Positions 41,611 to 52,950 of a stretch of DNA of 59,025 bases are shown here, in pieces. Source of the DNA: Alphaproteobacteria bacterium (lineage in GTDB: Bacteria > Pseudomonadota > Alphaproteobacteria > JAGOMX01). The notes below the pieces were generated by a model. The model had not been told where the DNA came from. It was given only the letters and a program-made list of their open reading frames with translations, and did no database searches. The DNA lies in NCBI GenBank assembly GCA_017993335.1, contig JAGOMX010000006.1:1-59025 (forward strand), written 5' to 3'. Position 1 is the first letter of the stretch. The number at the start of each line of letters is the position of its first letter. The position numbers and the translations under genes are program-made.

Positions 41611-42579
41611 CTATTTATTCGTTTTCGAGCGTGGATGTGATTTTAGCACGCTGTCAAATAAAGAATCGTCTTCTAATTGGGTGTAGACTTGGGTGCTGGA
41701 AAGGGAGTCATGCCCCATTAGTTCTTGGATGCTGCGTAGGTCTGCGCCACCGGCTAGCATATGTGAGGCGAAGCTATGGCGTAGGCTGTGGGGGGTAGAC
41801 GTGTCAGGGATGCCCAGGGAAATCCGTATTTTTTCCATTTGTTTTTGTATAACTCTGGCGTTTAATCGACCTCCCTGAATGCCAATGAAAAGAGGGGTTT
41901 CTTTCTCCATGTGCCCGGGGCGAAGCTCAAGATAGTTTTGTATTTTTGCATATACCGGTAGCATCAGAGGGACCACTCTTTGTTTGTTGCGTTTACCCGT
42001 CACAAGGATGCTTTGTGAATGAATATGGCCGATGTCCAGGTTTAAGGCTTCCTGAATACGTAAGCCACAACCATACAGGAGCATATATAAGGCTTCATCA
42101 CGCAAATGAACCCACTGGGGTTGTTCGGGACGAAAGGTGCTGGAATCCATAAAATTTTGAATATGCGCATAGGATGCCGGGCGTGGCAAGGTTTTGCCAG
42201 ATTTCGGTGTAGAGAGTTCTTTCAGATAAACATTGCGGATATCACAGTTTTTTTCTAGAAAACCATAGACGCATTTTAAGGCAGATAGGGCTCGTTTATT
42301 GGACTGTGCGCTACAATTTTGTTGAACCCGATAGGCCAAAAATGAGCGAAAAGATGTGAGCTGTATGGTTTTCAGCAAATCTAAGTCAGGTGATTTTCCC
42401 ATGTGCTGCTGCAGGAACTCGATAAACGATTTAAAATCAAGGATGTAATTATATAATGTATGGGCTGAAGCATGTTTCTCGAAAGCCATATAGTCATGCC
42501 ATCGAAGTAGCTGTTCTTGCAGGTCTGTTGCGCAAGATTCACACAACAAATACAACGCTCTTTTAATTTTTTCGTCCAT
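41611..42579 (-). CDS. xerC: Tyrosine recombinase, XerC type
   Basis: A 322-residue integrase: N-terminal SAM-like core-binding domain (about 20-110) and catalytic domain (about 130-315) with Arg in GCGLRIQEAL, Lys in GKRNKQR, HSLRHSFASHML, the GH of LMGHDSLSS and the nucleophile Tyr in QVYT. XerC with XerD resolves chromosome dimers at dif. Length is slightly over the E. coli protein. No phage or integron genes are adjacent, so a housekeeping Xer role is the best reading; XerC versus XerD is by overall resemblance only. A short family 2 element lies just upstream. Confidence 0.85.
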   Translation of the reverse strand: MDEKIKRALYLLCESCATDLQEQLLRWHDYMAFEKHASAHTLYNYILDFKSFIEFLQQHMGKSPDLDLLKTIQLTSFRSFLAYRVQQNCSAQSNKRALSALKCVYGFLEKNCDIRNVYLKELSTPKSGKTLPRPASYAHIQNFMDSSTFRPEQPQWVHLRDEALYMLLYGCGLRIQEALNLDIGHIHSQSILVTGKRNKQRVVPLMLPVYAKIQNYLELRPGHMEKETPLFIGIQGGRLNARVIQKQMEKIRISLGIPDTSTPHSLRHSFASHMLAGGADLRSIQELMGHDSLSSTQVYTQLEDDSLFDSVLKSHPRSKTNK

Positions 42580-42606
42580 TTAATCTAATAATCCCCTTAA
42601 ACCCCC

Positions 42607-42710
42607 AGGGTCTACGCATGAAAAATACACAGAGCCTGTCACACCTGCCTTCGCAGATGTGACAGGTGTTGGCGGCACTTCCTCTCTTAAATTTTTCATG
42701 CGTAAGCCCC
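42607..42710. repeat. Family 2 element, short single-hairpin form
   Basis: Bounded by AGGGTCTACGCATGAAAAA and TTTTTCATGCGTAAGCCCC, the same ends as the long copies, but with only one hairpin (CACCTGCCTTCGCAGATGTG, one mismatch) between them. This solo form suggests that the long copies are two units sharing ends, or that the middle can be lost by recombination. Confidence 0.8.
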
Positions 42711-42780
42711 TTAAACCCCTTGACGAAATGATACTTCGACCTTACATGTATAGTATAAGGTTTAAAAGGAGATTTGAATA

Positions 42781-43449
42781 GTGTTTGGTCTAGGTCCTGA
42801 ATTTATCGCAATGTTTATATCGTTTACTGCGCTTTATCTCGTCTGTGTGATTTCACCAGGTTCGGATTTTGCCCTCGTGGTTCGTAACAGTGTATTGTAC
42901 TCTCGTCGTACAGGTATGTATACGGCTCTGGGTACCAGCTTGGGGCTGATCGTGCATGCCACTTATACATTTATTGGCCTTGGCTTTATCATCAAACAGT
43001 CCGCTTATGGCTTTCTCATTATCCAAATTTTAGGTGCCTGCTATCTAGCGTATTTGGGTTTAACTTCATTTTTTGCAAAACCTTTGACGATGGATGATGT
43101 TTTGCGCATCGAAGAAAGTGCAGAGAATAATTCTAATCCTCAAGATTTAACGCCGTTTCAAGCGGTGCGTAATGGATTCTTAACAGATGTGTTGAATCCT
43201 TTCTGCATGGTATTTTTTATCTCTGTATTTGCGGGTACTTTGTCTTCTGATTTGTCTTTGCCTGCGCAATTGTTCTTTGGCACGGAGATCTTCTTGGTGG
43301 CCTTTATCTGGTTTCTGGGGGTTGCTTACTTCTTCAGCGACAGCCGTATACGTGTGCTATTTGCAAAATTAGGTGTATGGTTTGGTCGTCTAACAGGTAG
43401 CGTTCTTTTGTACTTTGGTTTGCAATTAGTCTTAAAAGTAAGCCCGTAA
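42781..43449 (+). CDS. LysE/RhtB family amino-acid exporter
   Basis: A 222-residue inner-membrane protein with about six helices and the family motif SPGSDFALVVRNS near 28-40 (S/T-P-G-P-x-x-x-x-V type). LysE/RhtB proteins export amino acids or homoserine lactones; substrate cannot be read here. It starts at GTG with GGAG 9 bases upstream. Full length for the family (about 205-225). Followed by pyrG after 81 bp. Confidence 0.88.
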   Translation: MFGLGPEFIAMFISFTALYLVCVISPGSDFALVVRNSVLYSRRTGMYTALGTSLGLIVHATYTFIGLGFIIKQSAYGFLIIQILGACYLAYLGLTSFFAKPLTMDDVLRIEESAENNSNPQDLTPFQAVRNGFLTDVLNPFCMVFFISVFAGTLSSDLSLPAQLFFGTEIFLVAFIWFLGVAYFFSDSRIRVLFAKLGVWFGRLTGSVLLYFGLQLVLKVSP

Positions 43450-43530
43450 AGAAAAATCTTTAGCTATGGATCAGAATCATGTATGTTCATGCATGGTTAT
43501 AAGCAACAAATAGCATATGATGAGGTTGGC

Positions 43531-45225
43531 GTGACGCGGTATATTTTCGTAACAGGTGGTGTGGTTTCTTCACTGGGAAAAGGACTGGCGGCGGCAGCGC
43601 TGGCGGCTTTATTAAAGGGTCGCGGGTATAAGGTGCATATGCGTAAATTGGATCCATATTTAAATGTGGATCCAGGCACAATGAGCCCGAGCCAACATGG
43701 TGAAGTTTATGTGACCGATGATGGCGCAGAAACGGATTTAGACCTGGGCCATTATGAAAGATTTGCTGACATCACATGTACATCCAGCGATGCCATCACC
43801 ACGGGCCGAATTTATTCTAATGTGATTGCCAGAGAACGTCGTGGCGATTATTTAGGGGCCACGGTTCAAGTGATTCCTCATATAACGGACACAATTAAAG
43901 ACTACATAGCAAAAGATGTGCCGGAAGGGACAGACTTTATGATTGTCGAGGTGGGTGGTACTGTTGGGGATATCGAAGGCTTGCCGTATTTAGAGGCAAT
44001 CCGTCAGTTTATGAATGAAGCGGGTCGTGACCGCACTATCTTTATCCATTTAACTTTAATTCCTTATATCCCCAGTGCAGACGAATTGAAAACAAAACCG
44101 TCGCAGCATTCGGTGAAAGAATTGCTCTCTGTAGGAATTCAGCCCGACATATTGTTATGCCGTTGTGATCGCCCGATACCGGATGATGCAAAACGCAAGC
44201 TGGGCTTGTTCTGTAACCTGCGGCCGGAAAGAGTGCTGGAGGCCTTAGATGTAAGATCTATTTATGAAGTACCGTTGACCTATGCGGAGCAGGGGTTAGA
44301 TGTGCAGGTACTTCAGCATTTTCATATGGACACGCAAACACCTCCGAATATGGATTCTTGGAAAGAGGTTTTGCAACGGATTCAGCATCCTTCTAAAAAT
44401 GTGACGATTGCGGTTATTGCAAAGTACATAACTATGCGGGATGCCTATAAGTCCTTGATAGAGGCGATATCCCATGGTGGATTTGCCAATCATGCCCGTG
44501 TGGACGTAAAATGGATTAACGCGGAGACTTTAGAAGAAGAAGTAGACGGCGTATTGCAAATGAAATCTGCAAAAGAAGTCCGGAGCCTTATTGGTGATGT
44601 CTCTGGGATTTTGGTTCCAGGTGGTTATGGTCTGCGCGGGGCTTTTGGTAAAATGGCCGCTATCCGTTTGGCGCGTGAGGATAAAATCCCATTCCTAGGC
44701 ATATGTTTTGGCCTGCAGTTAGCCGTAATTGAAACGGCCCGTAGTCTGGCTGGGATTTCCTTGGCGAACACAACTGAATTTGGCTCAACGCCTGAACCTG
44801 TTGTGGGTTTGCTTACCGAATGGCAACAAGGGGATAGCCTGGAAGTCCGTGATCATGAAAGCGATCTAGGCGGTACGATGCGTTTAGGCGCTTATGAATG
44901 TCATCTAGCAAAGGATTCTTTGGCTTATAACGTTTATGGACAGGAAGTGGTGTATGAGCGTCATCGCCATCGTTACGAAGTGAATATGGAGTATCGCGAA
45001 AGATTAGCGCAGGCCGGTCTTATTATTTCAGGGGTTAGTAAGGATGGAAAACTTCCTGAAATGATCGAGAGAAAAGATCACCCGTGGTTTTTAGCAACGC
45101 AAGCGCATCCTGAATTTAAATCCCGACCTTTTAGCCCAAGCCCTATCTTTAGATCATTTATAGAGGCGGCTTGCGATAAACAACAAACGAACGGAGTATC
45201 TTATGGTAATACAAAGACAGGTTAA
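43531..45225 (+). CDS. pyrG: CTP synthase
   Basis: The frame is open from 43483, but the family start is the GTG at 43531 ([18 protein letters not shown], with GAGG upstream), giving 564 residues. The N-terminal synthetase domain has the P-loop-like SSLGKGL, and the C-terminal glutamine amidotransferase has GICFGLQ (Cys nucleophile) and HPEFKSRP (His-Glu). It makes CTP from UTP, ATP and glutamine. Its end overlaps kdsA by 23 bp, the typical alphaproteobacterial pyrG-kdsA-eno order. Confidence 0.96.
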   Translation: MTRYIFVTGGVVSSLGKGLAAAALAALLKGRGYKVHMRKLDPYLNVDPGTMSPSQHGEVYVTDDGAETDLDLGHYERFADITCTSSDAITTGRIYSNVIARERRGDYLGATVQVIPHITDTIKDYIAKDVPEGTDFMIVEVGGTVGDIEGLPYLEAIRQFMNEAGRDRTIFIHLTLIPYIPSADELKTKPSQHSVKELLSVGIQPDILLCRCDRPIPDDAKRKLGLFCNLRPERVLEALDVRSIYEVPLTYAEQGLDVQVLQHFHMDTQTPPNMDSWKEVLQRIQHPSKNVTIAVIAKYITMRDAYKSLIEAISHGGFANHARVDVKWINAETLEEEVDGVLQMKSAKEVRSLIGDVSGILVPGGYGLRGAFGKMAAIRLAREDKIPFLGICFGLQLAVIETARSLAGISLANTTEFGSTPEPVVGLLTEWQQGDSLEVRDHESDLGGTMRLGAYECHLAKDSLAYNVYGQEVVYERHRHRYEVNMEYRERLAQAGLIISGVSKDGKLPEMIERKDHPWFLATQAHPEFKSRPFSPSPIFRSFIEAACDKQQTNGVSYGNTKTG

Positions 45226-46069
45226 AGTTGGTGGCGGGAACGTTGCAGAAGTTGTTTTTGGCAATAATCAGCCTTTAGTCTTAATTGCTGGCCCATGTGC
45301 GCTGGAAAGTCGCGAGCATGCTCTAGAGATATCGGAAATTCTTTGCGATATGGCGCAAAAATTAGGGATTGGCTTGATTTATAAGACCTCCTACGACAAG
45401 GCCAATCGCACGAGCCTTGGCGGGTATCGTGGTATGGGTATGGATAAGGGATTAGAAATTCTAGCGGAAATCCGTGAGAAAAGGAAATGTCCGGTCATTA
45501 CGGATGTGCATACGGCGGAACAATGTAAGGTTGTGGCTGAGGTGGTGGACATCTTGCAAATTCCGGCGTTTCTATGCCGTCAAACAGATTTACTTGTGGC
45601 GGCTGCCGAAACAGGTCGTGCCCTTCACATTAAAAAAGGGCAGTTTTTAGCGCCTTGGGATATGGTCAATGTGGTGAAAAAAGTAGAGTCTGTCGGTAAT
45701 CCTAACATTATTTTATGTGAGCGTGGGGCTTCTTTTGGTTATCAAGCGCTGGTTTCGGACATGCGTTCGTTGCCGATTATGCGTGCTACAGGGTGTCCAG
45801 TGGTTTTTGATGCGACCCATTCGGTGCAACAGCCTGGATCTACAGGGACAGGGACGGGTGGAAAACGCGAGTTTGTGCCAACATTAGCGCGTGCAGCTGT
45901 TGCGGCTGGTGTGGCCGGTGTCTTCATGGAAACCCATGAGGATCCAGATCGCGCGCCCAGTGATGGACCAAATATGCTTTATCTGAAAGATATGCCAAAA
46001 CTGGTGGCTCTTTTGCAGCAATTTGACGCTATCGCTAAGGCTCATATGGAAGATGTTATTGTCGCGTAA
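45203..46069 (+). CDS. kdsA: KDO-8-phosphate synthase
   Basis: A 288-residue aldolase that joins arabinose-5-phosphate and PEP to make KDO-8-P for lipopolysaccharide. It carries [10 protein letters not shown] near residue 28, [12 protein letters not shown] (near 55-66) and [11 protein letters not shown], all hallmarks of KdsA. The C-terminal [16 protein letters not shown] also matches. Its presence implies a KDO-containing LPS. The start overlaps pyrG; eno follows after 44 bp. Confidence 0.96.
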   Translation: MVIQRQVKVGGGNVAEVVFGNNQPLVLIAGPCALESREHALEISEILCDMAQKLGIGLIYKTSYDKANRTSLGGYRGMGMDKGLEILAEIREKRKCPVITDVHTAEQCKVVAEVVDILQIPAFLCRQTDLLVAAAETGRALHIKKGQFLAPWDMVNVVKKVESVGNPNIILCERGASFGYQALVSDMRSLPIMRATGCPVVFDATHSVQQPGSTGTGTGGKREFVPTLARAAVAAGVAGVFMETHEDPDRAPSDGPNMLYLKDMPKLVALLQQFDAIAKAHMEDVIVA

Positions 46070-46089
46070 GTGATTATATTTCTTTTTAA

Positions 46090-47376
<1,287 letters not shown>

Positions 47377-47385
47377 GTTCTTTTG

Positions 47386-47627
47386 ACTTATACCGTTTAC
47401 AATAGATAAGTATCATTACCCCCGTCATCTTGAACGCAGCTCCGCGTTAGCGGAGTAAGTGAAAGATCCAGGCGCACAAGGGTCACTTTAGTGGCTCTAT
47501 ATAGATTATAAAGAGCCGCTAAAGCGGCACTTATGGTCCTGGATGCTTCGCTAACTCCGCTGGCGCGGAGCCGCACTCAGCATGACGGGGGTAAGGGTAC
47601 TTATTTATGATTAATGGTTAAATTCAT
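47386..47627. repeat. Family 3 palindromic element, complete copy
   Basis: Outer inverted repeats run from about AAGTATCATTACCCCCGTCAT to its near complement ATGACGGGGGTAAGGGTACTT. Inside are hairpins CTCCGC/GCGGAG at both ends and GCCACTAAAGTGG-like segments in the middle. It fills the 320 bp between eno and the tRNA gene; no protein gene is present. Confidence 0.85.
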
Positions 47628-47698
47628 ATATTTTGCACAAGAATATAAAAAGGTAACGCTTTTCAGCGACTCAAATATATAGTATATATCCATGATCC

Positions 47699-47775
47699 GC
47701 ACCCGTAGCTCAGCTGGATAGAGTGTTGCCCTCCGAAGGCAAAGGTCAGAGGTTCGAATCCCCTCGGGTGCGCCA
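47699..47775 (+). tRNA. tRNA-Arg, anticodon CCG
   Basis: A 77-base cloverleaf including an encoded CCA: acceptor stem GCACCCG/CGGGTGC, D arm GCTC...GAGT, anticodon stem TTGCC/GGCAA around loop CTCCGAA (anticodon CCG), T loop TTCGAAT. The T stem AGAGG/CCCCT has an A-C mismatch at its middle pair (positions 51 and 63), unusual for this tRNA. Reads CGG codons. Confidence 0.95.
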
Positions 47776-47876
47776 ATTTACATTTGTAGATTTCTGTGGC
47801 TCTTTTCGTTTGACCATATGGTGTCTGCTAGTGTATAAACGGTCTATTGAATTGTTAACAAGGTGAGTTGAAACAC

Positions 47877-48137
47877 ATGGCTAACCATAAGTCGGCACTA
47901 AAAAGTAATAAACAAGCTGAAAAGCGCACGATTCTGAATAAGGCTCGTATGTCCCGTATCCGTACGCATCTTCGCTATGTCGAAGAAGCCATCGCAAGCG
48001 GTAGCAAAGAAGATGCACAAGTGCGTTTTCGTGAAATGCAATCTGAATTAATGCGTGGCGTACGTCGTAATTTATTCCACATAAATACTGCGGCCCGTAA
48101 AATCTCTCGTATTTCTTCGAGAATTAAATCACTATAA
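47877..48137 (+). CDS. rpsT: 30S ribosomal protein S20
   Basis: An 86-residue basic helical protein starting MANHKSALK at the ATG 47877 (AAGGTGAG upstream; a TTG three codons earlier is less likely). bS20 binds 16S rRNA in the small subunit. The gene directly precedes dnaA, as in other alphaproteobacteria. A strong hairpin follows the stop. Confidence 0.96.
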   Translation: MANHKSALKSNKQAEKRTILNKARMSRIRTHLRYVEEAIASGSKEDAQVRFREMQSELMRGVRRNLFHINTAARKISRISSRIKSL

Positions 48138-48155
48138 GGGTTTAAACCCGTAAAA

Positions 48156-48183
48156 CATCCTCTTGCCGCAAGGCAAGAGGATG
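48156..48183 (+). terminator. Strong hairpin between rpsT and dnaA
   Basis: A perfect 12-bp stem (CATCCTCTTGCC/GGCAAGAGGATG) closed by a GCAA tetraloop. The T-run comes only about 12 bases later (TTTTTTTT at 48197-48204), so it may be a terminator, a processing site or an attenuator between rpsT and dnaA. Confidence 0.55.
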
Positions 48184-48249
48184 TGTGAGATCCGTTTTTT
48201 TTGTGTACAGAAAAAACGAATAGGGGTCTTTTTTCTGAAAGGCTGAAGC

Positions 48250-49680
48250 ATGACTGTTGTCGCAAAAAACTATAATCAAGAACAAGCGTCATCAACGGGC
48301 GTCGCAAATTCGTCTGCAGAAGACTGGGCCCGTGCACAAGCTCGCTTGAGTCAGGAGTTGCCTGAGGGTACTTTCAAGAGTTGGATTGAACCTCTTCATT
48401 GTATAAATATGGATGCAGGAACCTTAGTCTTAGGTATTGCTACGCGGTTTATGCGGGATTGGGTTACCACGAATTACCTCCCACAAATCTTCCAGGCTTG
48501 TCGACTGGAAAATCCCAAAATTTTTGCTGTAGAGATCATCGTTTCCTCTGCGGGTAAACGGCAAGAGGCTGAATCGGAATCACCAAAGCCTGTGGAGCCG
48601 GAGGCTCCATATTCATCAGAAGGCCCAGATCCTAATTCCCCCAATTTCCTGGAAAAGGTAAGTGCTTCGCTGGATGCGCGTTATACCTTTGAGAACTTTG
48701 TGGTTGGAAAGCCCAATGAATTGGCTCATGCGGCGGCTTTACGGGTGGCTGAAGCGGAAAATGTTAGCTTTAACCCGTTATTCTTATATGGCGGTGTTGG
48801 TTTGGGTAAAACCCATCTAATGCATGCGATTGCTTGGCATATTAAAAAATGTCACCCGAAACGAAAAGTTATTTATATCTCGGCAGAAAAATTCATGTAC
48901 CAGTTTATTCGCGCTTTACGTTTTCGCGACACGGTTGCATTTAAGGATCAATTCCGTTCTGTGGATGTCTTGATGATTGACGATGTGCAATTTATCAGTG
49001 GTAAGGACTCAACCCAGGAAGAATTCTTTCATACATTTAATGCGTTGGTGGATCAAAATCGCCAAGTGATTGTATCGGCGGATAAATCCCCTTCAGATTT
49101 AGAAGGGATGGAGGAACGTTTGCGGTCTCGTCTGGGGTGGGGATTGGTTGCGGATATTCATCCAACGACCTATGAACTGCGTTTGGGAATCTTGCAAGCC
49201 AAAGCCGATCATATGAAGGCATCCGTTCCAGATAAGGTGCTTGAGTTTTTGGCTCATAAAATTCTCTCCAACGTGCGTGAATTAGAGGGTGCGTTAAATC
49301 GCATTATTGCCCACAGTATGTTGGTGGGGCGTGAAGTAACCATTGATATGGCACAGGATGTCTTGCGAGATTTGCTGCGGGCGAATGATCGCCGGGTGAG
49401 TGTGGATGATATCCAACGAAAAGTGGCTGAGCACTTTAACTTAAGGCTATCGGATATGCAATCGACGAAACGGTTGCGGACCATCGCCAGGCCTCGACAG
49501 ATTGCGATGTATTTAGCCAAGCAATTTACAACAAATTCTTTACCAGAAATTGGCCGGAAATTTGGTGGGCGTGACCATACAACGGTTATGCATGCGGTGA
49601 AAAAAGTGGCGGAGCTCATGGAAACCGAGCATAGCGTTGCAGAAGATGTGGAAATTTTACAGCGTATGCTGCAGGTTTAA
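48250..49680 (+). CDS. dnaA: Chromosomal replication initiator DnaA
   Basis: A 476-residue AAA+ initiator: domain I (about 25-100, DnaB-loading), a variable linker (about 100-140), AAA+ domain with Walker A GGVGLGKTH at 181-189 and Walker B VLMIDDVQF, and C-terminal DNA-binding domain IV with the GGRDHTTVMHA signature that reads DnaA boxes. All key residues are present. Upstream is rpsT; I found no cluster of TTATCCACA boxes in the 112-bp gap, so oriC is not evident here. Confidence 0.97.
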   Translation: MTVVAKNYNQEQASSTGVANSSAEDWARAQARLSQELPEGTFKSWIEPLHCINMDAGTLVLGIATRFMRDWVTTNYLPQIFQACRLENPKIFAVEIIVSSAGKRQEAESESPKPVEPEAPYSSEGPDPNSPNFLEKVSASLDARYTFENFVVGKPNELAHAAALRVAEAENVSFNPLFLYGGVGLGKTHLMHAIAWHIKKCHPKRKVIYISAEKFMYQFIRALRFRDTVAFKDQFRSVDVLMIDDVQFISGKDSTQEEFFHTFNALVDQNRQVIVSADKSPSDLEGMEERLRSRLGWGLVADIHPTTYELRLGILQAKADHMKASVPDKVLEFLAHKILSNVRELEGALNRIIAHSMLVGREVTIDMAQDVLRDLLRANDRRVSVDDIQRKVAEHFNLRLSDMQSTKRLRTIARPRQIAMYLAKQFTTNSLPEIGRKFGGRDHTTVMHAVKKVAELMETEHSVAEDVEILQRMLQV

Positions 49681-49770
49681 AAAAACTTTTTTATCATAAA
49701 GCATCACGACGTCATTATCTTTCGCTTTTATAGCTGCGCGGCAATGAATCAAGATGATGATACTCGTAGT

Positions 49771-50010
49771 TATACCATTTATCCTAAATAAGTATCATTA
49801 CCCACGTCATTCTGAGTGCGGCTCCGCGCCAGCGGAGTTAGCGAAGAATCCAGGTGCAAGAGTGTCGCGAAAGCGACTCTTTATAGACTATATAGAGCCA
49901 CTAAAGTGGCGCTTGTGCGCCTGGATCCTTCTTTCACTCAGCTAACGCTGAGCTTCAATCAGGATGACGGGGGTTATGGTGCTTACTTTATGGTGCACTG
50001 TATTATTTTC
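49771..50010. repeat. Family 3 palindromic element, complete copy
   Basis: Runs from AAGTATCATTACCCACGTCAT to ATGACGGGGGTTATGGTGCTT. It contains CTCCGCGCCAGCGGAG, GTCGCGAAAGCGAC and GCCACTAAAGTGGC hairpins and CCTGGATCCTTC. It occupies most of the gap between dnaA and csaA; the rest of 49681-49770 is AT-rich without a gene. Confidence 0.85.
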
Positions 50011-50049
50011 TAGAATTGCTGTAACACATTTTAAAAAAGCGAGGGGTAT

Positions 50050-50388
50050 ATGAAAACCATTTCTTATGAAGAGTTTTCCGCCGTTGAGTTGCGTGCGGGA
50101 ACTATTGTAAAAGCCGAAACTTTTCCTAAGGCACGGAATCCATCTTATAAAATCTGGGCTGATTTTGGTTCTGAACTCGGTATTCTACAAACCTCTGCAC
50201 AAGTGACCGTTTTATATAAGCCAGAAAACTTAATCGGCAGGCAGATAATCGGATGTGTAAACCTGGGGGAAAAAAACATAGCGGGTTTTTTATCCCAATT
50301 CTTATTGCTAGGATTTTCTAATGAAAATGGCGACATAAGCCTGGCCGCTATAGATTTACCCGTCCCCAATGGTCATAAGTTGCATTAA
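50050..50388 (+). CDS. csaA: CsaA-type tRNA-binding-domain protein
   Basis: A 112-residue protein with one EMAP/Trbp111-like OB-fold (VELRAGTIVKAETFPKARNPSYK near 15, then QVTVLY and GCVNLGEKNIAGFLS). CsaA homologues bind tRNA and have been proposed to act as an export chaperone in Bacillus; the role in proteobacteria is not settled. It ends with a 4-bp overlap of stop codons with the convergent F-box-like gene. RBS GCGAGGGG. Confidence 0.88.
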   Translation: MKTISYEEFSAVELRAGTIVKAETFPKARNPSYKIWADFGSELGILQTSAQVTVLYKPENLIGRQIIGCVNLGEKNIAGFLSQFLLLGFSNENGDISLAAIDLPVPNGHKLH

Positions 50389-51245
50389 ATTTCATCTGTC
50401 GTGAAAGTGAAAAGTTGGACTCCTAATAAGGCTCCTTTTAGGTGATTTCGAAATCCGGAAAACCCACGAATGGAGCTTTTTTTCCAATGATTAAGAAGGT
50501 TGGCTTTGTTGAGTTTAGAGTGGGGTACGATAAGAAAATCAGATTCTTCATTATTGTAGGCAAGGTTTCCATCGTGCCAAATTATAACGATATTTGAGAA
50601 TTGATTTTTAAGGCTTGTACCCTTAGGAAGTAGATGCTTTACTTTATAAACTGGGGAAAAGAACATGATTATTTTGTTCGTGTTGACGCCGCCAACCATG
50701 CGCAAACGATCTTCATTTAGCGTAAAGACCATTAGGTATTCGCTTACTTTTTCGTAGCTGGATAAGTCTGCGGTGTCATCAATTGACGTAGAAAAAAATA
50801 TTTTTTTAGGTTCCTGGTTTATTCCTGTTTTAACAGTTAAGTGACTATTTAAAAAGGTATGATTCATTAAATTACTTAGATAGCTATTATGTAAATTTAC
50901 ACATTTCATCATGAAAGATCTGTCTTGTGAACGATTCTCTGTTTGACTATTATTTTTAAGGTACATAGCGGAGTGCCATTTTTTACAAATAAGCGTCATT
51001 GTTTTTGGATCAACGCCATCTTGACTGGCTTTAGTAAAGATTATTCTTAAGATATCTAGAGGCAGTGAGGGGGTTGAATGGTTTTCTGTTTCTATTGCGG
51101 ACAAAACAGTTTGTTGGCTGTGCGTGGCTAGAAAGCGGATTTTGTTGGCGGGGGGTTGATCGAGAGGTTGTTGTGTCGCAAATAATCCTGTGCTGGACAT
51201 TAATAGGCTCGTTGTCGTGGCTAATTTAATTATAAATTTTGTCAT
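50385..51245 (-). CDS. Exported F-box-like protein
   Basis: A 286-residue protein with a signal peptide (ends near GLFA, about 24) and an F-box-like motif at about 60-95: SLPLDILRIIFTKASQDG...MTLICKKWHSAM, fitting LP.DIL..IF......D......C..W. The rest (about 100-286) is unrecognised and ends in an aromatic and basic segment. Third F-box-like exported protein in the window. AT-rich upstream region (51246-51420) and a convergent, overlapping csaA downstream. Effector role inferred. Confidence 0.65.
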   Translation of the reverse strand: MTKFIIKLATTTSLLMSSTGLFATQQPLDQPPANKIRFLATHSQQTVLSAIETENHSTPSLPLDILRIIFTKASQDGVDPKTMTLICKKWHSAMYLKNNSQTENRSQDRSFMMKCVNLHNSYLSNLMNHTFLNSHLTVKTGINQEPKKIFFSTSIDDTADLSSYEKVSEYLMVFTLNEDRLRMVGGVNTNKIIMFFSPVYKVKHLLPKGTSLKNQFSNIVIIWHDGNLAYNNEESDFLIVPHSKLNKANLLNHWKKSSIRGFSGFRNHLKGALLGVQLFTFTTDEI

Positions 51246-51421
51246 TTCTTTAATCCTGTAATAAATGTAATAAATATATAATTAGTAATATATATGTAGG
51301 TATGAATATTATGATTACAAGTTTTATATGGATGAAATGAAGTTTTATTTAAATTATTATTATTTTATTTCTTGTGAAAATAAGATGGGGAGATTTATTT
51401 ATACGGTTTTGTGAAAGTGAA

Positions 51422-51451
51422 GGGATAAGCCATCACATTATGGCTTATCCC
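51422..51451 (-). terminator. Terminator-like hairpin downstream of the SEC-C protein gene
   Basis: A perfect 12-bp stem (GGGATAAGCCAT/ATGGCTTATCCC) with a 6-base loop, 12 bp past the stop of the minus-strand gene at 51463. Followed on the minus strand by TTCACTTT, a weak T-run. Confidence 0.7.
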
Positions 51452-51462
51452 CTTTGTCCTGA

Positions 51463-52872
51463 TTAATTCAAACAGCACTTTTTGTATTTTTTGCCGCTAC
51501 CGCATAGGCAGGGGTCGTTGCGGCCGATTTTGGGTGTGTTATTGACGATCGGTTGTGAGGAATGGGAGCATCCGGCGTGGTGAACGTGATGGTGGCCACA
51601 GCCATCTTCATTTTCAAAATTGTCTTCCGCGATTTCCCGTTGAAAAGTTAAGAAGACATCCTGCAGGTTACTCAGCAGGTTTTCATAAGAAACTTTTTCC
51701 CATGCTATATCTGCCAATGTATCCCTAATTTTTTCATTCGATTCTGCTTCATTTTGCAATATGGAGTGTATTTTTAACCAAATTTGTTTGGGGCCGAACA
51801 GTTCATGTTCAAAGATTTTTTCCCCAAAACTCTCTTTGATCAGATCACGAATGAAATTGAAAGTTTCGGATCCTTGAGGATCTTCTTCGGGGGAGGATCT
51901 ATCGGCTAAACCATTTCTATCCATTTCCTCTAACATAATCACCATCAGTAAGGAGGCAATCATATGCTCAAGGGAAAGAAATGGTACGAAATCTGGATGA
52001 ACTTCTGAATTCAGATCATAACCCCAATCCTTCATTTCGGTCTGGGCGCAATCGATAAGTGTGAAAAATCTATCGTCTATAATATTCTTGGTAATACATT
52101 CTTCCTGAGATAGAGCAAGGGCGTCCTCCACATCATCCATATGAACCATAAACGTATCCACCAGGTCTTTTTCGAACAGGGTTTTTATGGTGTCCTTTAA
52201 CTCTAACGGATACAGATCAACAGCTGCAAGAATGGTATTGGTTATCATTATTATATCATTATGAGGTAATTTGTTCAGCAGTTCACCTAAATACGCGACG
52301 ATGGGGGCTCTTTCTAGAATCTTTTCTTGTACAAGAATCCTTAAGCAAATCAAGCCAGCGTTACGACACCAAGCATCTGCTTTTTCATCTTCAATCAATT
52401 TTTTCAGCAAGTTAAAGTCGCCGTTATAGGTGCTGGCAAGAAAACGGGCGAGATCATCACAAATAAAATCATCAATCAAAGCCTTCACATCCTCTGTGGG
52501 CAAGCATGCCATATCGATGATAAGGGGGAATGCTTTTTTCTCTCGCAGTTGCGATAAAATGAATAGGGCGTGGATATGACTGAAATCTTCTATATCTATC
52601 TCGGCGCCCATATCTATCGCATCCCGTAGGAATTGCAAAAGGACAGGTGTCATGGATTCCTGCTGGGCAATGGTCGCTTGTACCGCCGCATAGGGGTACC
52701 CTGTTAGAGCAAATTCAAGGTCTTCAATAATGTCATGGATATTATGAATAGCATCCATAGCTTTCGGGGCAGGGCGATCATTATTTCCAAGCTTTTCGTA
52801 AAAAGCCACTTTTCTGGCCTTTTTGTCCAGATGAAAGGTGTCTAAGTAAAGATCGGTAGCCGTATTGGACAT
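51463..52872 (-). CDS. DUF1186-like protein with C-terminal SEC-C zinc motif
   Basis: A 469-residue, mostly helical, acidic protein resembling the DUF1186 family, with alpha-helical repeat-like segments. The C-terminus has a His-rich linker ([11 protein letters not shown]) and the SEC-C motif [17 protein letters not shown] (residues about 450-467), which binds zinc and in SecA contacts SecB. No signal peptide, so it is cytoplasmic. Function unknown; SEC-C proteins are often linked to export or ribosome-associated processes. Monocistronic with a good terminator. Confidence 0.75.
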   Translation of the reverse strand: MSNTATDLYLDTFHLDKKARKVAFYEKLGNNDRPAPKAMDAIHNIHDIIEDLEFALTGYPYAAVQATIAQQESMTPVLLQFLRDAIDMGAEIDIEDFSHIHALFILSQLREKKAFPLIIDMACLPTEDVKALIDDFICDDLARFLASTYNGDFNLLKKLIEDEKADAWCRNAGLICLRILVQEKILERAPIVAYLGELLNKLPHNDIIMITNTILAAVDLYPLELKDTIKTLFEKDLVDTFMVHMDDVEDALALSQEECITKNIIDDRFFTLIDCAQTEMKDWGYDLNSEVHPDFVPFLSLEHMIASLLMVIMLEEMDRNGLADRSSPEEDPQGSETFNFIRDLIKESFGEKIFEHELFGPKQIWLKIHSILQNEAESNEKIRDTLADIAWEKVSYENLLSNLQDVFLTFQREIAEDNFENEDGCGHHHVHHAGCSHSSQPIVNNTPKIGRNDPCLCGSGKKYKKCCLN

Positions 52873-52950
52873 GTAATTTGCTTTCTAAATAAGGTGTTGA
52901 TTTGCATTGAATTAAGCAAACTCTTTTTATAAAAGCAATATAAATATGAT

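Noticed and set aside
41611-42579. XerC-like recombinase as the integrase of an island containing the exported genes
   Set aside because: No attachment-site direct repeats, no phage or plasmid genes nearby, and the sequence fits housekeeping Xer proteins.
48138-48249. Possible oriC between rpsT and dnaA
   Set aside because: No cluster of TTATCCACA-like boxes or AT-rich unwinding region was found in the 112-bp gap.
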